Positions 1 through 9,797 of a stretch of 64,000 nucleotides of DNA are shown piece by piece. This DNA comes from Aspidiotus rigidus (Eukaryota > Arthropoda > Insecta > Hemiptera > Diaspididae): assembly GCA_035079385.1 (NCBI GenBank), contig JAVHKY010000003.1, forward strand, positions 17,519,001-17,583,000. Direction: 5' to 3'. Below the pieces are notes generated by a model. The model made no database searches. It saw only the letters and a program-made list of their open reading frames with translations, and had not been told where the DNA came from. A program made the translations under genes and the position numbers. Position 1 is the first letter of the stretch. Every line of letters begins with the position of its first letter.

Positions 1-471
1 GTGCATGTGATACGTTTGTTACAATCTTTGGATTTCAATGTATCATGTTCGACAGAGTATGCTGCTGAGCTAAACAATTGGTTGATTCAATACCCTTCAT
101 CTTCCAGTCAGTCAGCGCTAAATTGTGATAAGCTCTTAGTGTCTAATTTTCAAGAAGTCAAATCGGAAATGAAAAGACTGCCAATGAAAACTCTACCAAA
201 TATGTTTTCGTCTATGATCATTGCCCGTAATGTGGTAATGCCGCCTAATAAATGTACCTTTTATGGTCTACACCAGTTTATGAGAGAGTTCCAAAATTTT
301 GCTAAGAGGAACGAGTCTCTGAATTTTGAAATGTTGTGGAAAGATCAAAATGTTAAAATGAGTCGGAAAAAGTACTTCGTCGAATCGAAAATACTCTGGT
401 ATCGTGTGTTGAAAATGATGTTTTTCTGGCCGCTGAAATTAAAATCGTTCATGCCCGAACAATTGTTATAA
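1..471 (+). CDS. 3' end of an unrecognised gene, cut by the window edge
   Basis: An open frame runs from the first base to a TAA at 469-471, so the true start lies outside the window or in an upstream exon; the first in-frame GTG is only the window edge. The 156 residues look like real protein: mixed hydrophobic and charged, a poly-Ser patch near residue 35, and a basic, hydrophobic C-terminus with several Trp residues (LWYRVLKMMFFWPL). I see no signal peptide or family motif and do not recognise it. It is followed by AT-rich sequence that would fit a 3'UTR. It could be a chance ORF, though 156 codons without a stop in AT-rich DNA makes that unlikely. Confidence 0.4.
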   Translation: MHVIRLLQSLDFNVSCSTEYAAELNNWLIQYPSSSSQSALNCDKLLVSNFQEVKSEMKRLPMKTLPNMFSSMIIARNVVMPPNKCTFYGLHQFMREFQNFAKRNESLNFEMLWKDQNVKMSRKKYFVESKILWYRVLKMMFFWPLKLKSFMPEQLL

Positions 472-3029
472 TGTTTTTAACGTCTTGTTCTTCCTTTAGT
501 TTTTAACGATTACGATGTTTACCTACGTCTGTGATATCGTAATTATTTTTAAAATGTATCTTATTTTTTTTTTTTTATTTTCCATTCAACTTTAAGATGA
601 ATTCTAGAATTTTGTAATTTGTAGTAGGGTGTATTTGATTGAAAGAAGTTTTCGTAATATTATAATTGTGAATATGTTTACGAAGATCGATTTGATCATA
701 TTTTTTAAAAAGAAGTCTGTTGTTATTATGTATTTTTATAATTATTACGATAATAAAAGGCCCGATTGTGGAAACAAACGGAATTTAGTTAGTAATTTCT
801 TTGGGAAATGAAATTTACCAAGGGTATGTACGATGTCGAGAGTTTCCGATTTCATTTAGAAACAGTGGTTTCTGAGAAACTTTTTTTTTTAGGTTTCATA
901 AATAATAATATACTTTGGAGAGTATTTAAATAATACTTTCAAGTGTTCACAAAAGAGCGTGTATTTCGAATGCAACTTTATATATCTCAGTCATAAATGT
1001 GCAATGTTTGTCTGCATAGTTAAATTTCCAACCACACTCCTCTCTATCAATCTTCGGGAGTAAAATTTCCCAGTAAAAAGTCTTGTTTTCTGAAGGAACT
1101 CTGGAGCAGGCAAAATGGATATTTATCTTGTTTTGTTTTGCCAAGTTTGGTTAGGAACTAGACGGATGTCCATTTTACCTATTCTCGACCTCCTTAGTTT
1201 GTTTTTTTACCGACTTTCCCAGTGGAAAAGTGAGGTATTACACCCGTTAGCTCAGGTTTCCCTGTAGGCCTATTTATTATCTATTTAGGTATTCATTTAT
1301 TTATCATAAGATCTTTTTGTCCGCGCAACTCCTCCAGGACCTTTTATTTAACAGGTTTCATTTTTGGTTCATTCTTGACAAAGGGTTCATTGAATTTCAT
1401 TTATTTCTCTTCCTACCTAGAAATTTGGTACCCTTGTACCTTGCTTCCCACAGCACCCCTAGAGCCTTGAATTTTGTTTTGTTAAATCTTGAGGGTTTTT
1501 TTTTATTATTATTTTACGAGCAATGCAGCTGCACCAAGGGCTATTTGCTCGGCAGATAGTTCTGCGTTTACATAAACTTAGTATTGAATGGTTGATTACA
1601 ATTTTTTAGTCTTCATCAAGTGTGCTGCAAGCCTCCTGGTGACTTTATTCTTAAATTTATTATTGATTTATAAATCATTCTTTGGGTAGGTACACGTCAC
1701 TGATAGTAATTTATAATTGGTTTGAGGTGTCTCAGGAGATGGGAATATTATTTTCAACTGCTTTTCGAATATAGGCCTAAATAATATTATCTTTGTTGAG
1801 AAAATTTCTCATTTTGGATAAAATAAAATAAAATTATTTAGGTTTTTTTTTAGATTATGGGTACTTTTACTGTGATAGGTAACAGTTTGATGAGACGTGA
1901 TGGTGATAGACTTTACTAACTGAGTTTCTCTGTTCATTCCACAAATATTTAGCTTGAATGATAAGTGATTGGTATTTATTCTGAAGAGTGGGAATGACTC
2001 TTTTAAAGAGTGTTCTGAATGCGTGAGAAGAAAAGTCTGTAGGTACTACTCACGCTACTGCCTGTTTTTTTTTTTTTTTTTTCTAAAGCGACGTTGAACA
2101 TTCTGAATTCCATAGATTAAATACCGTTGATAAATCCATTAGCCGACCCTTTCAACACCTCGTGTTACGAAGTCTTTGTTTCATAATACTCCTCTTTCAT
2201 CATCTAGTTTAAAGATTTAGAAAAAAGTTTAAAACACCGTGAAAAAAGTTCAAAGATGACTTTAGGTATCTGGAGAAGACGGAAGCTCCGATCTGAAGGT
2301 GACTGTAGCTATCCGAGAGACGATTGCCGTGACCTACGTTAGGGGCTTAAGAAATAAAATTTTGAAGACGACTTTGACTTTTCAAGAGGATGGAAGCTTT
2401 GACCTAATTAAGGAACTTATAAAAGTTTAACTTCTCAATGATGATTTATACATGGAGAGAATCTCGAAAAATTTCATCTTCTGCTAACGTCTGTAATTGA
2501 ACTGATTGTGGTTCTGAAGAGGGTGGGGCTCTGACCTTGTCAAGGATTGGAATTGGGGCGGCGGAGAGTTTTTTTTTTTTTTTTTTTTTTTTCATTATCG
2601 TAAAGGGTGTACTAATTATTGTCCGATTTATTTAATAAATAAATGCTATTTCGACTAATAAATCGAGTTAAAATTGGATCAAATACTGTTTTCACTTCAG
2701 GATTCCTCGAAAATTCCTTCGACAAAAATTATGAATTTTACATAAGAGAATAATAAACTCAGTAGGCACGCGTGTGAAGTTAGAACGCATTCATTTTATC
2801 CAAAAATAAAAAAGGCGCAGATAATTTGCAACAAAACTAATGAACGAAGCAAACTCCATATGGTGTTGATTATACGTGATTGTTCCTCATCGAATTTTAT
2901 ACCTGATGAATTGTTCACAATGCACCGGTAATAACCGCGAAAGAAGATGTTTCTCCGTTGAAAAGTTGTTACCCATGATATCAACACTTGCAGTAGATTT
3001 TACAAATTTGCGTTTCAACTTCTAACAAA
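472..3029. other. AT-rich intergenic stretch, no gene seen
   Basis: No convincing coding frame on either strand; short ORFs here lack protein-like composition. It contains poly-T runs (2067-2082, 2571-2592) and one LINE 3' fragment listed separately at 1496-1585. Confidence 0.5.
1496..1585 (-). mobile_element. 3'-terminal fragment of a LINE (same family as 22156-23085)
   Basis: About 75 bases are nearly identical to the 3' end of the minus-strand LINE at 22156-23085, and both are preceded on the plus strand by a T-rich tract, i.e. a poly-A tail on the minus strand. The block begins ACGAGCAATGCAGCTG in both places. It is a severely 5'-truncated copy in the usual target-primed manner. Confidence 0.7.
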
Positions 3030-3485
3030 ATGTACACTTCATACGCAGTTTTGACCTATATCCTTCTAACCTCAGTACCAACGGTCACATCAAAAGCGAG
3101 TTCATTTAGGACTCGTAGTACTCACGATGTAGTTTTACAAATGGAAGATGGTGAGTACAGTTAGATAGATTTCCGGAATCGATTGTGAAGGGGAATTTAG
3201 TGCGTAGGTACTTATCACTTTTTTCTTACTTCCACTCAAAATAATATAAACCATATATTTTACCTTTGAACAGTATCAAATTACTCAGATAACTTTCTGA
3301 GCAACGATGTAAATACGTTACCAATTTTTAGAGAGGGAGATACAATCATTTATCGGCTCGAGATCGAGGAACCATCACCTTATGATGAAATAATGAACGC
3401 TGCTCGCAAACGTATTGGAGAAACTCCGGAAGCAATGGAAAACGCAAAAAAGCAGCTAATCGATTTGTTAAAAAGTAAAACCTAA
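3030..3485 (+). CDS. small secreted protein of unknown function, two exons
   Basis: Exons 3030-3150 and 3274-3485 join in phase (1+2 bases) into a 110-residue protein. The donor is GGTGAGT at 3150-3156 and the acceptor TTTGAACAG ends at 3273. The protein starts MYTSYAVLTYILLTSVPTV, a typical signal peptide with likely cleavage near residue 20, so it should enter the secretory pathway. The mature part is acidic and polar, with one N-glycosylation-type site (NYS) and a charged helical C-terminus ending LLKSKT. There are no cysteines and no transmembrane segment after the signal. I do not recognise a family. Neither exon is long enough to stand out alone; the call rests on the signal peptide, the splice signals and the phase. 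Confidence 0.55.
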
Positions 3486-4060
3486 TTTTAGATTTTATCG
3501 TAGGTCTATCCACAGTCCGGGGAACAGTAGGATTGTCCTACAATTGTATGTCAAAAAGTATTAAACATAGAAAACAACAGTAAAATAATTTGAGTCCTGC
3601 CGATGGTACGGTCGAAAGTCGCCTGGAGTTTGACAATTGTAGGTTGCCTGACTGCGCTGTGAAAAGCGTGTCCAAGAAGCGTCGTTCCAGTATCTGTCTG
3701 CCACCCGAGTCTAGTGCTTTTAAATAGGAGGAATCAAAAAAGTGTCGAAGTCTTTTTTGACGGAAATTGTAACCTTTGCCAAAGTCTCATGAGACCCCAG
3801 AAAAATAGCAAAAGAGGGGTTGACATATTACCACATTTTTGCACGGCAGGAGAATGTTTACCGTCGAAACTGGAGTTTATTTAGAATTGAGACGCCGAGT
3901 AAGAATGAACGAAAATCATTAATTACAAATGATATGTTTTCTCGCTCGTCAATGGCTCACGCCGAAAGCGCTCGCGCACTTATATTTTATACGGGAAGTT
4001 TTTTTTTTTTTTAATTTTACTCCATCTCATTAATTACAATCTTCTGCGGCGAAGCTATAC

Positions 4061-4165
4061 AACATAATCACATAATTTGGGCCAGATATGTGGACGATGT
4101 TATTTGTATATGGTGTGGTCCTGACTCTGACTTCGATAGTCTACTGCGTATATCACCCTTCCATC
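4061..4165 (+). mobile_element. Penelope-like RT relic (YVDD box)
   Basis: Translation gives ARYVDDVICIW followed, after a frameshift, by YHPSIKV. This matches motif C and the segment after it in the two better PLE copies of this window (HRYVDDVLCTW ... WYPSIKFT). It is cut on the right by the hairpin at 4166. Too short for clade assignment, but the catalytic box and the downstream match make the identity reasonably clear. Confidence 0.6.
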
Positions 4166-4257
4166 AAAGTAGTACATAAAAAGTGTGATATAGACACACA
4201 TTTTTTTTTCGAAGAAAAAAACAATGTGTGGATATGTCACACTTTTTGTACTACTTT
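4166..4257. repeat. imperfect 92-bp hairpin (foldback sequence)
   Basis: Two arms of about 43 bp, starting AAAGTAGTACAT and ending GTACTACTTT, are near-perfect reverse complements around an A/T-rich loop at about 4201-4219. It interrupts the PLE relic and is probably a tiny foldback insertion. Confidence 0.75.
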
Positions 4258-5309
4258 TCTTCTCTTTTCACTCTAAATTAACGCTTTTTCAACGTGCTCA
4301 ATGAACTTCGACGAACTCAAAATCGATTCAAGAACCGATTTTCAATACACTAAATGAACTTTCAACAAACTCAAAATCGGTTTCAAGAATCAATAATCAG
4401 CATTGAGCAGCTGCGGAGCACCGTAGGTGCGACGCAGCTGCTTGTAAAAAATTTTGGCTCACATTTAATTTTACCATTATTCAACCGAAAAACCTGTCTC
4501 ATATTTAGTTTACTAATAGGTACTCAACCGACATCACATTCTTTACGGTTTCAAGTCCGAAGATCCTGACTTACCTTTTTCGGTACGTTCACGGAGCTTC
4601 AATGGGGACTATTTCAGCAATTAAATCAGAGCAAGAACCGATAAAATAAATACGCTTATAAAACCGATGATCTCGATACGGTAACAAATCCGTAATTTTT
4701 CCAGGCTCACATTTTTTCTCAACAGGTTCAACGAATTTCAACGTCTATAATTTCGGTAATAAATGTGTAATTTTCCCAAGCTCACATTTTTCCGCGGTGG
4801 TCAAGGTGTAAATTTCATAAATTTTTCATCAATTTGGTGTGATTAGGACTCACCCTTTTTTTTTTCTCGTTGATTTTTCCACGCCTATATTAATTCTCTA
4901 TGCAGTCGGAGTATTTTTTTTCGGGAACCCATACGGTAATAAATTCTTCTAATACACACAAGGACACTTTTTTTTGACGTGCTTAACGAACTTCAACACC
5001 TATTTTATAGGTTCAAAGTATAATGATAACGAATATGGCAATAAATCCTGTGATTTTTCTTCTTCATAAGGTCTCAATGCCACGCAGCTGAACTCTATTC
5101 AAATACTGATACCACAAGACACATTCTTCCACGCTGTACAAATTTGAATAAGAATATCTTGTTTTCTTTCATTCATTTGAAAAACTAAAACTCGTCGAAG
5201 CAAGAAAAGAAAAGAAAAATTAAAACCAAACTAAAGAAAAATTTAATCAAAAAAGAAAAGAAAAAATATTGCTACAGTTACTACAGCATGGACATACTTA
5301 ATAGTAGAT

Positions 5310-5440
5310 TACTGTACAGTGGCGGTAAGTTGACGATAAACGACCAGCGACTCGTGCAGTTGCTTCACTCGCTCCGCTCGTTCCGCAAACCTGCACTCGT
5401 AGCTGGTCGTTTATCGTTAACTTGCCAACACTGTGCAGTA
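5310..5440. repeat. hairpin element, 38-bp arms
   Basis: Arms 5310-5347 and 5402-5440 are reverse complements (TACTGTACAGTG... against ...CTGTGCAGTA) with a few mismatches. The central loop (CACTCGCTCCGCTCG, then CGCAAAC) is shared with the hairpin at 9680-9797, so both belong to one dispersed palindromic family. Confidence 0.75.
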
Positions 5441-5444
5441 CGCT

Positions 5445-6126
5445 ATTTTATTTTATAGGCACTCGGTAATTTCGTGGACCTTCATTATACAGTTACATAT
5501 TCGGGATCCATTATGAAAACAAATAATAATAATAGGAATCGATGAAACAGAAGATCGCACAAGCAATACCGGTATACGATTATACGAATACCTGCCGCCG
5601 TACGAATACAAAACAAACGAACCAAATACAATCAATGCCCGTCTATACGATTCACAGTGATGAACACTGCCGTCTGAGTACAAAGATTCAAAGAAGAACA
5701 AAACACATCGTTCATTCGAGGAGCTGCAGTAGCCCAGTTGGTAGAGCGACGGACCGGTGAACCAAATGTCGTGGGTTCGAATCACGGTATAAGATGAAGA
5801 GGTAATGACACAACGCTAAAATCGTGTCCGCAGTTTTGAAGTTGTACGTACAAACTTCCGCTAGGTTTGCAGCGAACACTCGGGCTGTTTCCCTGTTCCT
5901 TCTACACCCCACTGGTTCGAATCTCAGCACAGCCACCTTCACAGAGCATGTAATATCTTCTAACTGCTCTAGTGAAGTAAGTAAAATTGTGAGCGACCAA
6001 TCACAGCGACGTTACAACGCCACAACATGATTACCCGCGCCCCCGCGCCTATACATTAATCGGCCACTTACAGGACGCAAAAAAGTGGTGTTTTGGAGTA
6101 GTTACCGAGTGCCTATAAAATAAAAT
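5445..6126. mobile_element. non-autonomous TIR element (MITE-like) with 25-bp terminal repeats
   Basis: Positions 5445-5469 and 6102-6126 are perfect 25-bp inverted repeats (core TATAGGCACTCGGTAA). Nothing in the 682 bases encodes a transposase. The interior carries tRNA-like promoter boxes (5730-5748, 5774-5783, 5914-5923). Its right end lies only 10 bases from the stop codon of the DUF29 gene, so the element probably forms part of that gene's 3'UTR. No clear target duplication could be read because the flanks are AT-rich. Confidence 0.75.
5722..5925 (+). repeat. tRNA-derived sequence (A and B boxes), SINE-like
   Basis: TAGCCCAGTTGGTAGAGCG (5730-5748) fits a polymerase III A box/D arm, and GGTTCGAATC (5774-5783) is a perfect B box/T loop. 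A second B box of identical sequence lies at 5914-5923. The anticodon arm and acceptor stem do not fold cleanly, so this is a decayed tRNA or SINE head rather than a working tRNA gene. Confidence 0.6.
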
Positions 6127-6136
6127 TAATGATTAC

Positions 6137-6703
6137 CTAACAATTTCCAGTCCGATTTGGAAAGAACGTACCATTTGTGATTTCGTCATATGACCATAGA
6201 CATTTCCCTTCTGGCATGTATTCCATGAATAAATTCTTTGCATTGACGGCGCCCCTGGTTTCATCATACAACTTCTGGGCATAGGTCTTCCCTTCTCGGT
6301 GCATGATCTTCTCACAAACTTTCTCCAGCTCTTTCTCTGCATCATTTTGAAGGAAAGGATGCTCGTTGATAAGTTCCGTGATAGCGCGCCGTTGTTCTTT
6401 TATTGTGTTATTCCAGCTTTTCGATGATTCGTAACTAGGTTGACATTTGTACTTGAGAAGATGAAGTAGCAGCTTTTCTAACCGGGAATCCAAACTTTGT
6501 CGTTCACTTTTTGCCATATCATAAACTTCATTGATCAGGTTGTCCAGGTCCAGTTTATCAAATTGCTTGGTCTCGAGAAACGATGCTTGCTGTTCCTTCC
6601 AGGTGTCAAAATCAACATCGTACAGAAACCTTTTTTCAGTTGAACATATTACATGAGCGGTACTGCTCCCGGCAATGCAGAGTATATAAAGTAATAACTC
6701 CAT
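6137..6703 (-). CDS. secreted DUF29-domain protein (candidate horizontal transfer from bacteria)
   Basis: A single intact exon encodes 188 residues from the ATG at 6703. I chose this start over the upstream in-frame ATG at 6748 because it yields a clean signal peptide (MELLLYILCIAGSSTA). From about residue 27 the protein follows the DUF29 pattern: an FLYDVDFDTWKEQQ entry, LDLDNLINEVYDMAKSER, LEKLLLHLLKYKCQP, then SWNNTIKEQRRAI, and a C-terminal MPEGKCLW...FFPN that corresponds to the family's final Phe-Pro block. DUF29 is known to me as a bacterial family, common in cyanobacteria, of unknown biochemical function. Insect-like additions are the signal peptide, potential N-glycosylation sites (NNT, NGT, NRT) and several cysteines. 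It has no intron, and a TIR element starts 10 bases past the stop. Domain call is strong; transfer and secretion are inferred. Confidence 0.85.
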   Translation of the reverse strand: MELLLYILCIAGSSTAHVICSTEKRFLYDVDFDTWKEQQASFLETKQFDKLDLDNLINEVYDMAKSERQSLDSRLEKLLLHLLKYKCQPSYESSKSWNNTIKEQRRAITELINEHPFLQNDAEKELEKVCEKIMHREGKTYAQKLYDETRGAVNAKNLFMEYMPEGKCLWSYDEITNGTFFPNRTGNC

Positions 6704-7141
6704 GATGAAATGGAATCGCCGTTTTAAATGAATAAAAATAGAAATCAATTTTTATTTGATTTATGGAGATGTCAAAAGGACAAACCACAATAACTTCTAA
6801 ATCTCTGCTGTTGAATATTGAATCATTTATGTAATCTTGTTATTCAACTTTCTAATCTAGAGAAAATCCATTAGATCAAATTACCTATCACACTAGATGT
6901 TTTTTTTTTTTGATAGACTCATAGATATGAAATTTAATTATAAAATAGGCTACTGACTAATCAATCTCCGCATTCCCAATAATGAAAACGCGGGAACATC
7001 TTAATACAAACTACAAGCATAAGTGTGTGACTCCATACTGGGAATGCGTGTCTTCTATTATTTGTAGTTTCACCACTTCGAGCGCTAACATACTGTATAC
7101 AGTATAATAATATACATATATTAGTCATTATTTTTTCTAAA
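6704..7141. other. short intergenic region, no gene
   Basis: AT-rich spacer between the DUF29 gene and the Ig-like gene; it should contain the promoter of the former. A short inverted pair, CGCATTCCCA near 6967 and TGGGAATGCG near 7040, could form a loose stem. Nothing else seen. Confidence 0.4.
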
Positions 7142-7853
7142 TTAGTGTGAAATTTTCAACAATCTTTTAGGTTTTTGTTTATAATTTTTAACAACAACTA
7201 CATTTGTAGAGAACTCATTGTTAGGACTCACACATCTGTACACACTAGTATCATTCAAATTCAGATTTTTTATGGAGAGAACATTATTATTAAGGTTGAG
7301 ATGGACTCGGTCACTAAATTTTATCATTTCATTTTCCTCTTTATACCACGTCTTATAATTTGGAAATTGTTGCTCATCATAAACACATTTAAGGATAATA
7401 TTGGAGCCTTCCTCTGCTATCAAAGTTTTCACCCAATATTTCAAGACATATGGATCAGGGAAATACTTGATAATGGCTAAATCATCATTAGGAGGACATT
7501 TGTCCACATAGGTATATATTTCTATCAAGTTTTCTTGGAGTGTAATATCCTGTGTGAATCTCACATTTATACATTTTTCCTCCACATTCTTTGTCCTTTG
7601 GTAATTTTAAGAATGAGGCTACATCTATTCTTTTAGGTGTAAAAGAGTTCAAATATCCTACATGAGCAGGCTTAAATAAATAATTACTCTCAATCCATTG
7701 TACTTGTGTCACCAATTCTTGTTCATTGAATGACACATTACACCATAAAGTAACAGTCTGTTTCTCCACATTTTTATCAGTCTGTATGAATATACTATCT
7801 TGTTTTGAAAAGCTGAAGAAAACTAAAAGAAGATTTAATTTTAGAACCCACAT
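7142..7853 (-). pseudogene. secreted two-Ig-domain protein, split by one frameshift
   Basis: Two overlapping minus-strand frames, 7853-7488 and 7585-7142, together look like one protein. The first begins with a signal peptide (MWVLKLNLLLVFFSFS) and an Ig-like fold with LWCNVS, VQWIES and a YKCEI second cysteine. The second continues with an Ig domain showing GSNIILKC, YKTWYKE and the classic LNDTSVYRC, and ends in a basic tail with no membrane anchor. The frame changes by one base near 7555-7580, just after the YKCEI cysteine, and the GT/AG pairs there would give an intron too short to be real. So this is a recent pseudogene, a polymorphic break or a base-calling error. It resembles secreted Ig proteins in general; I cannot name an orthologue. 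Confidence 0.65.
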
Positions 7854-8083
7854 TTATATAAAAAAAAAATTTAATGAACTACAACAGTATTCTTCAATGG
7901 GTTATATCTTGCTCTATCTGAGGTAATTACTAGACAATGAATAACTGAATCTACAGCAAACGAGTCCCACCATTGAAAATTAATTTTAATATACATATCG
8001 TTGTCAATTTCTAATTAGTAATTCATTCGGTCGTGTAACCATAAAGGGGGAGTGTTGAAGTAGGTACATAATTATTGTTACAG

Positions 8084-8087
<4 letters not shown>

Positions 8088-8112
<25 letters not shown>
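8088..8112. repeat. (GT)n microsatellite
   Basis: An uninterrupted run of about 12 GT dinucleotides. Confidence 0.9.
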
Positions 8113-8114
<2 letters not shown>

Positions 8115-8202
8115 GAGTGTAGAGAGAGGAAGGGCTTTCTTGTTTCTATCTGTAATCGTTATCGTTATCTATACCAGTACAGTGTTCTATCAATCGTCGT
8201 TT

Positions 8203-8846
8203 TCACGCAGTTTCTAAATTTTTTCTCATAAACATGTTCAAGATCTGCGCTATACGTTTTCCATATTCCAGTCGCTCATCTACGGTTAGATATGTAAAGT
8301 GCCTTGTGATGTCGGCATACAATGCATCAGAAATACGTATTCGATCGTTATCACAAACGAATCCTATAACAATTTATTCACGTTAAATTATATTCAATAT
8401 TGTACATACATTCATAACAAAAAGCTGGTTCATTTTACACTTACGTTCATCAATATCGGCTTCACTATACTACCACCACTTGAATTCCTATCTTCACCAG
8501 CGATTGCGACTAATACTTCTAGAGGACTTGCATCGCTTGCATGATCACGAGCTTCTGCGTGAAGATCAATTCTCTCCAATTGAGATACAACTTGGCCCGC
8601 ATGTTCGAATCGTTTTCGTCTTGAAATGAAAATAGATAAAAAAAGTTATAATTGAAGTTGTGGTGCACATATGATTTTACACTGATTTTGCTAATTAAAC
8701 GACTTATATTTTACCCACCTCTTCGGTTACATAAACAATTTGACCTATGGTCACCTGCCGCGCAACCGTGTGAATTGTTTAAGTTTGGTGACATATTTTT
8801 CTGTGTTGAAGGTTGGGGTTGCTATTTCTGCTGAGTATTCTAGCAT
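8203..8846 (-). CDS. unrecognised 132-residue protein, three exons
   Basis: Exons 8846-8755, 8619-8474 and 8363-8203 join with consistent phases (92, 146 and 161 bases; 133 codons with stop). Splice signals: donors CAG/GTGACC and G/GTAGTA, acceptors TTTCAAG and TTATAG. The second exon also has a stronger-looking donor at 8444-8443 (GTAAGT), but using it breaks the phase into the last exon, so it may be an alternative isoform or my model may be off. The protein is hydrophilic, with a basic stretch (RLRGRRKRFEHAG), a helical acidic middle, and a C-terminal helix-rich segment (LTVDERLEYGKRIAQILN). No signal peptide or membrane segment. I recognise no family. Confidence 0.45.
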
Positions 8847-9679
8847 AGATTACAAATGACTTAAAACATCAAAATAACATGGTATATAAACGACTAGTAC
8901 CTAACTTAGATACTTACTTTTACGCAACAATTGTTTCCACAAGTTTAAACTCATTGAACTTCGTATATACCTACAATTCAAGTGTTCGAATTTAAAATGA
9001 AGTGAATGAATATTATATGAAATTACACTATGTTAGGGATGTCAAAAAAATTGAAAACGATCGTTTATTATCGATAAGAGCAACTCTTGGCGATTCTCGA
9101 TCTCAAAATCAAATTCATCTTTATCAACTAAAGAATCTTTGTAGACCTCCATTTAAATAGAATAAATTTTCTAAAGTTGAACTTCTTAGGTGTACAATAT
9201 GTGGACAAATTAAAAAGTAGTATTTTACATTATTTATTAAATTGAAAGAAGTATAACTAACTTCTGTAAGTATTCTTCTAATAAATAAGTGATGATATTT
9301 ATCAAAACCTATATCATAATATCCTCTTAAATTTACATATTATTAAATTAATTTTTATGTTATTTTTATTACAATTCATATCTTTGATGAACAAAGTAAA
9401 ATCTATTATTCCTGAAATTAAATTCATTTTTTATAACTTTTAATATAATATAATTCACATGTAATAATTTTTTTTTGTACTCATGTACCGAAAGTGCGTT
9501 TTTGCTGCACGGTTATTCGTAGCGAAAGTTCGATTTTGCAGTATCGATTCTGACGCATTGTTTTCGAGTACTGATAACGACAAACATGAATATTTCTGCC
9601 TAGTTTGAAGTATTACAGCAAAACTGACAGTGCCTCAGCAAAACGCACGTTCGATACATTCGTACAAAAAAATATCTTC

Positions 9680-9797
9680 CAACATAAGGAGCGAGAGTGA
9701 GTTTTTTCATGATTTGTAAATACTTGCTCCACTCGCTGCGCTCGTGTCGCAAACGTATTTTACTCATCATGAAAAAACTCACTTTCGCTCCTTATGG
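9680..9797. repeat. hairpin element related to 5310-5440
   Basis: Arms around 9683-9712 and 9766-9795 are reverse complements (CATAAGGAGCGAGAGTGAG against CTCACTTTCGCTCCTTATG). The loop repeats the CACTCGCTGCGCTCG...CGCAAAC core of the hairpin at 5310-5440. Confidence 0.75.

Larger units (their letters stand above)
3486..5309. other. intergenic: repeats and a PLE scrap, no gene
   Basis: No supported gene. Holds a Penelope-like RT scrap (4061-4165) and a hairpin (4166-4257), listed separately. Two diverged ~40-bp copies of a motif beginning AATGAACTT follow each other near 4300-4340 and 4350-4392. The rest is AT-rich with poly-T and poly-A runs. Confidence 0.5.

Noticed and set aside
5718..5800. 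Functional tRNA gene
   Set aside because: A and B boxes are good, but the anticodon arm and acceptor stem do not pair; treated as tRNA-derived repeat.
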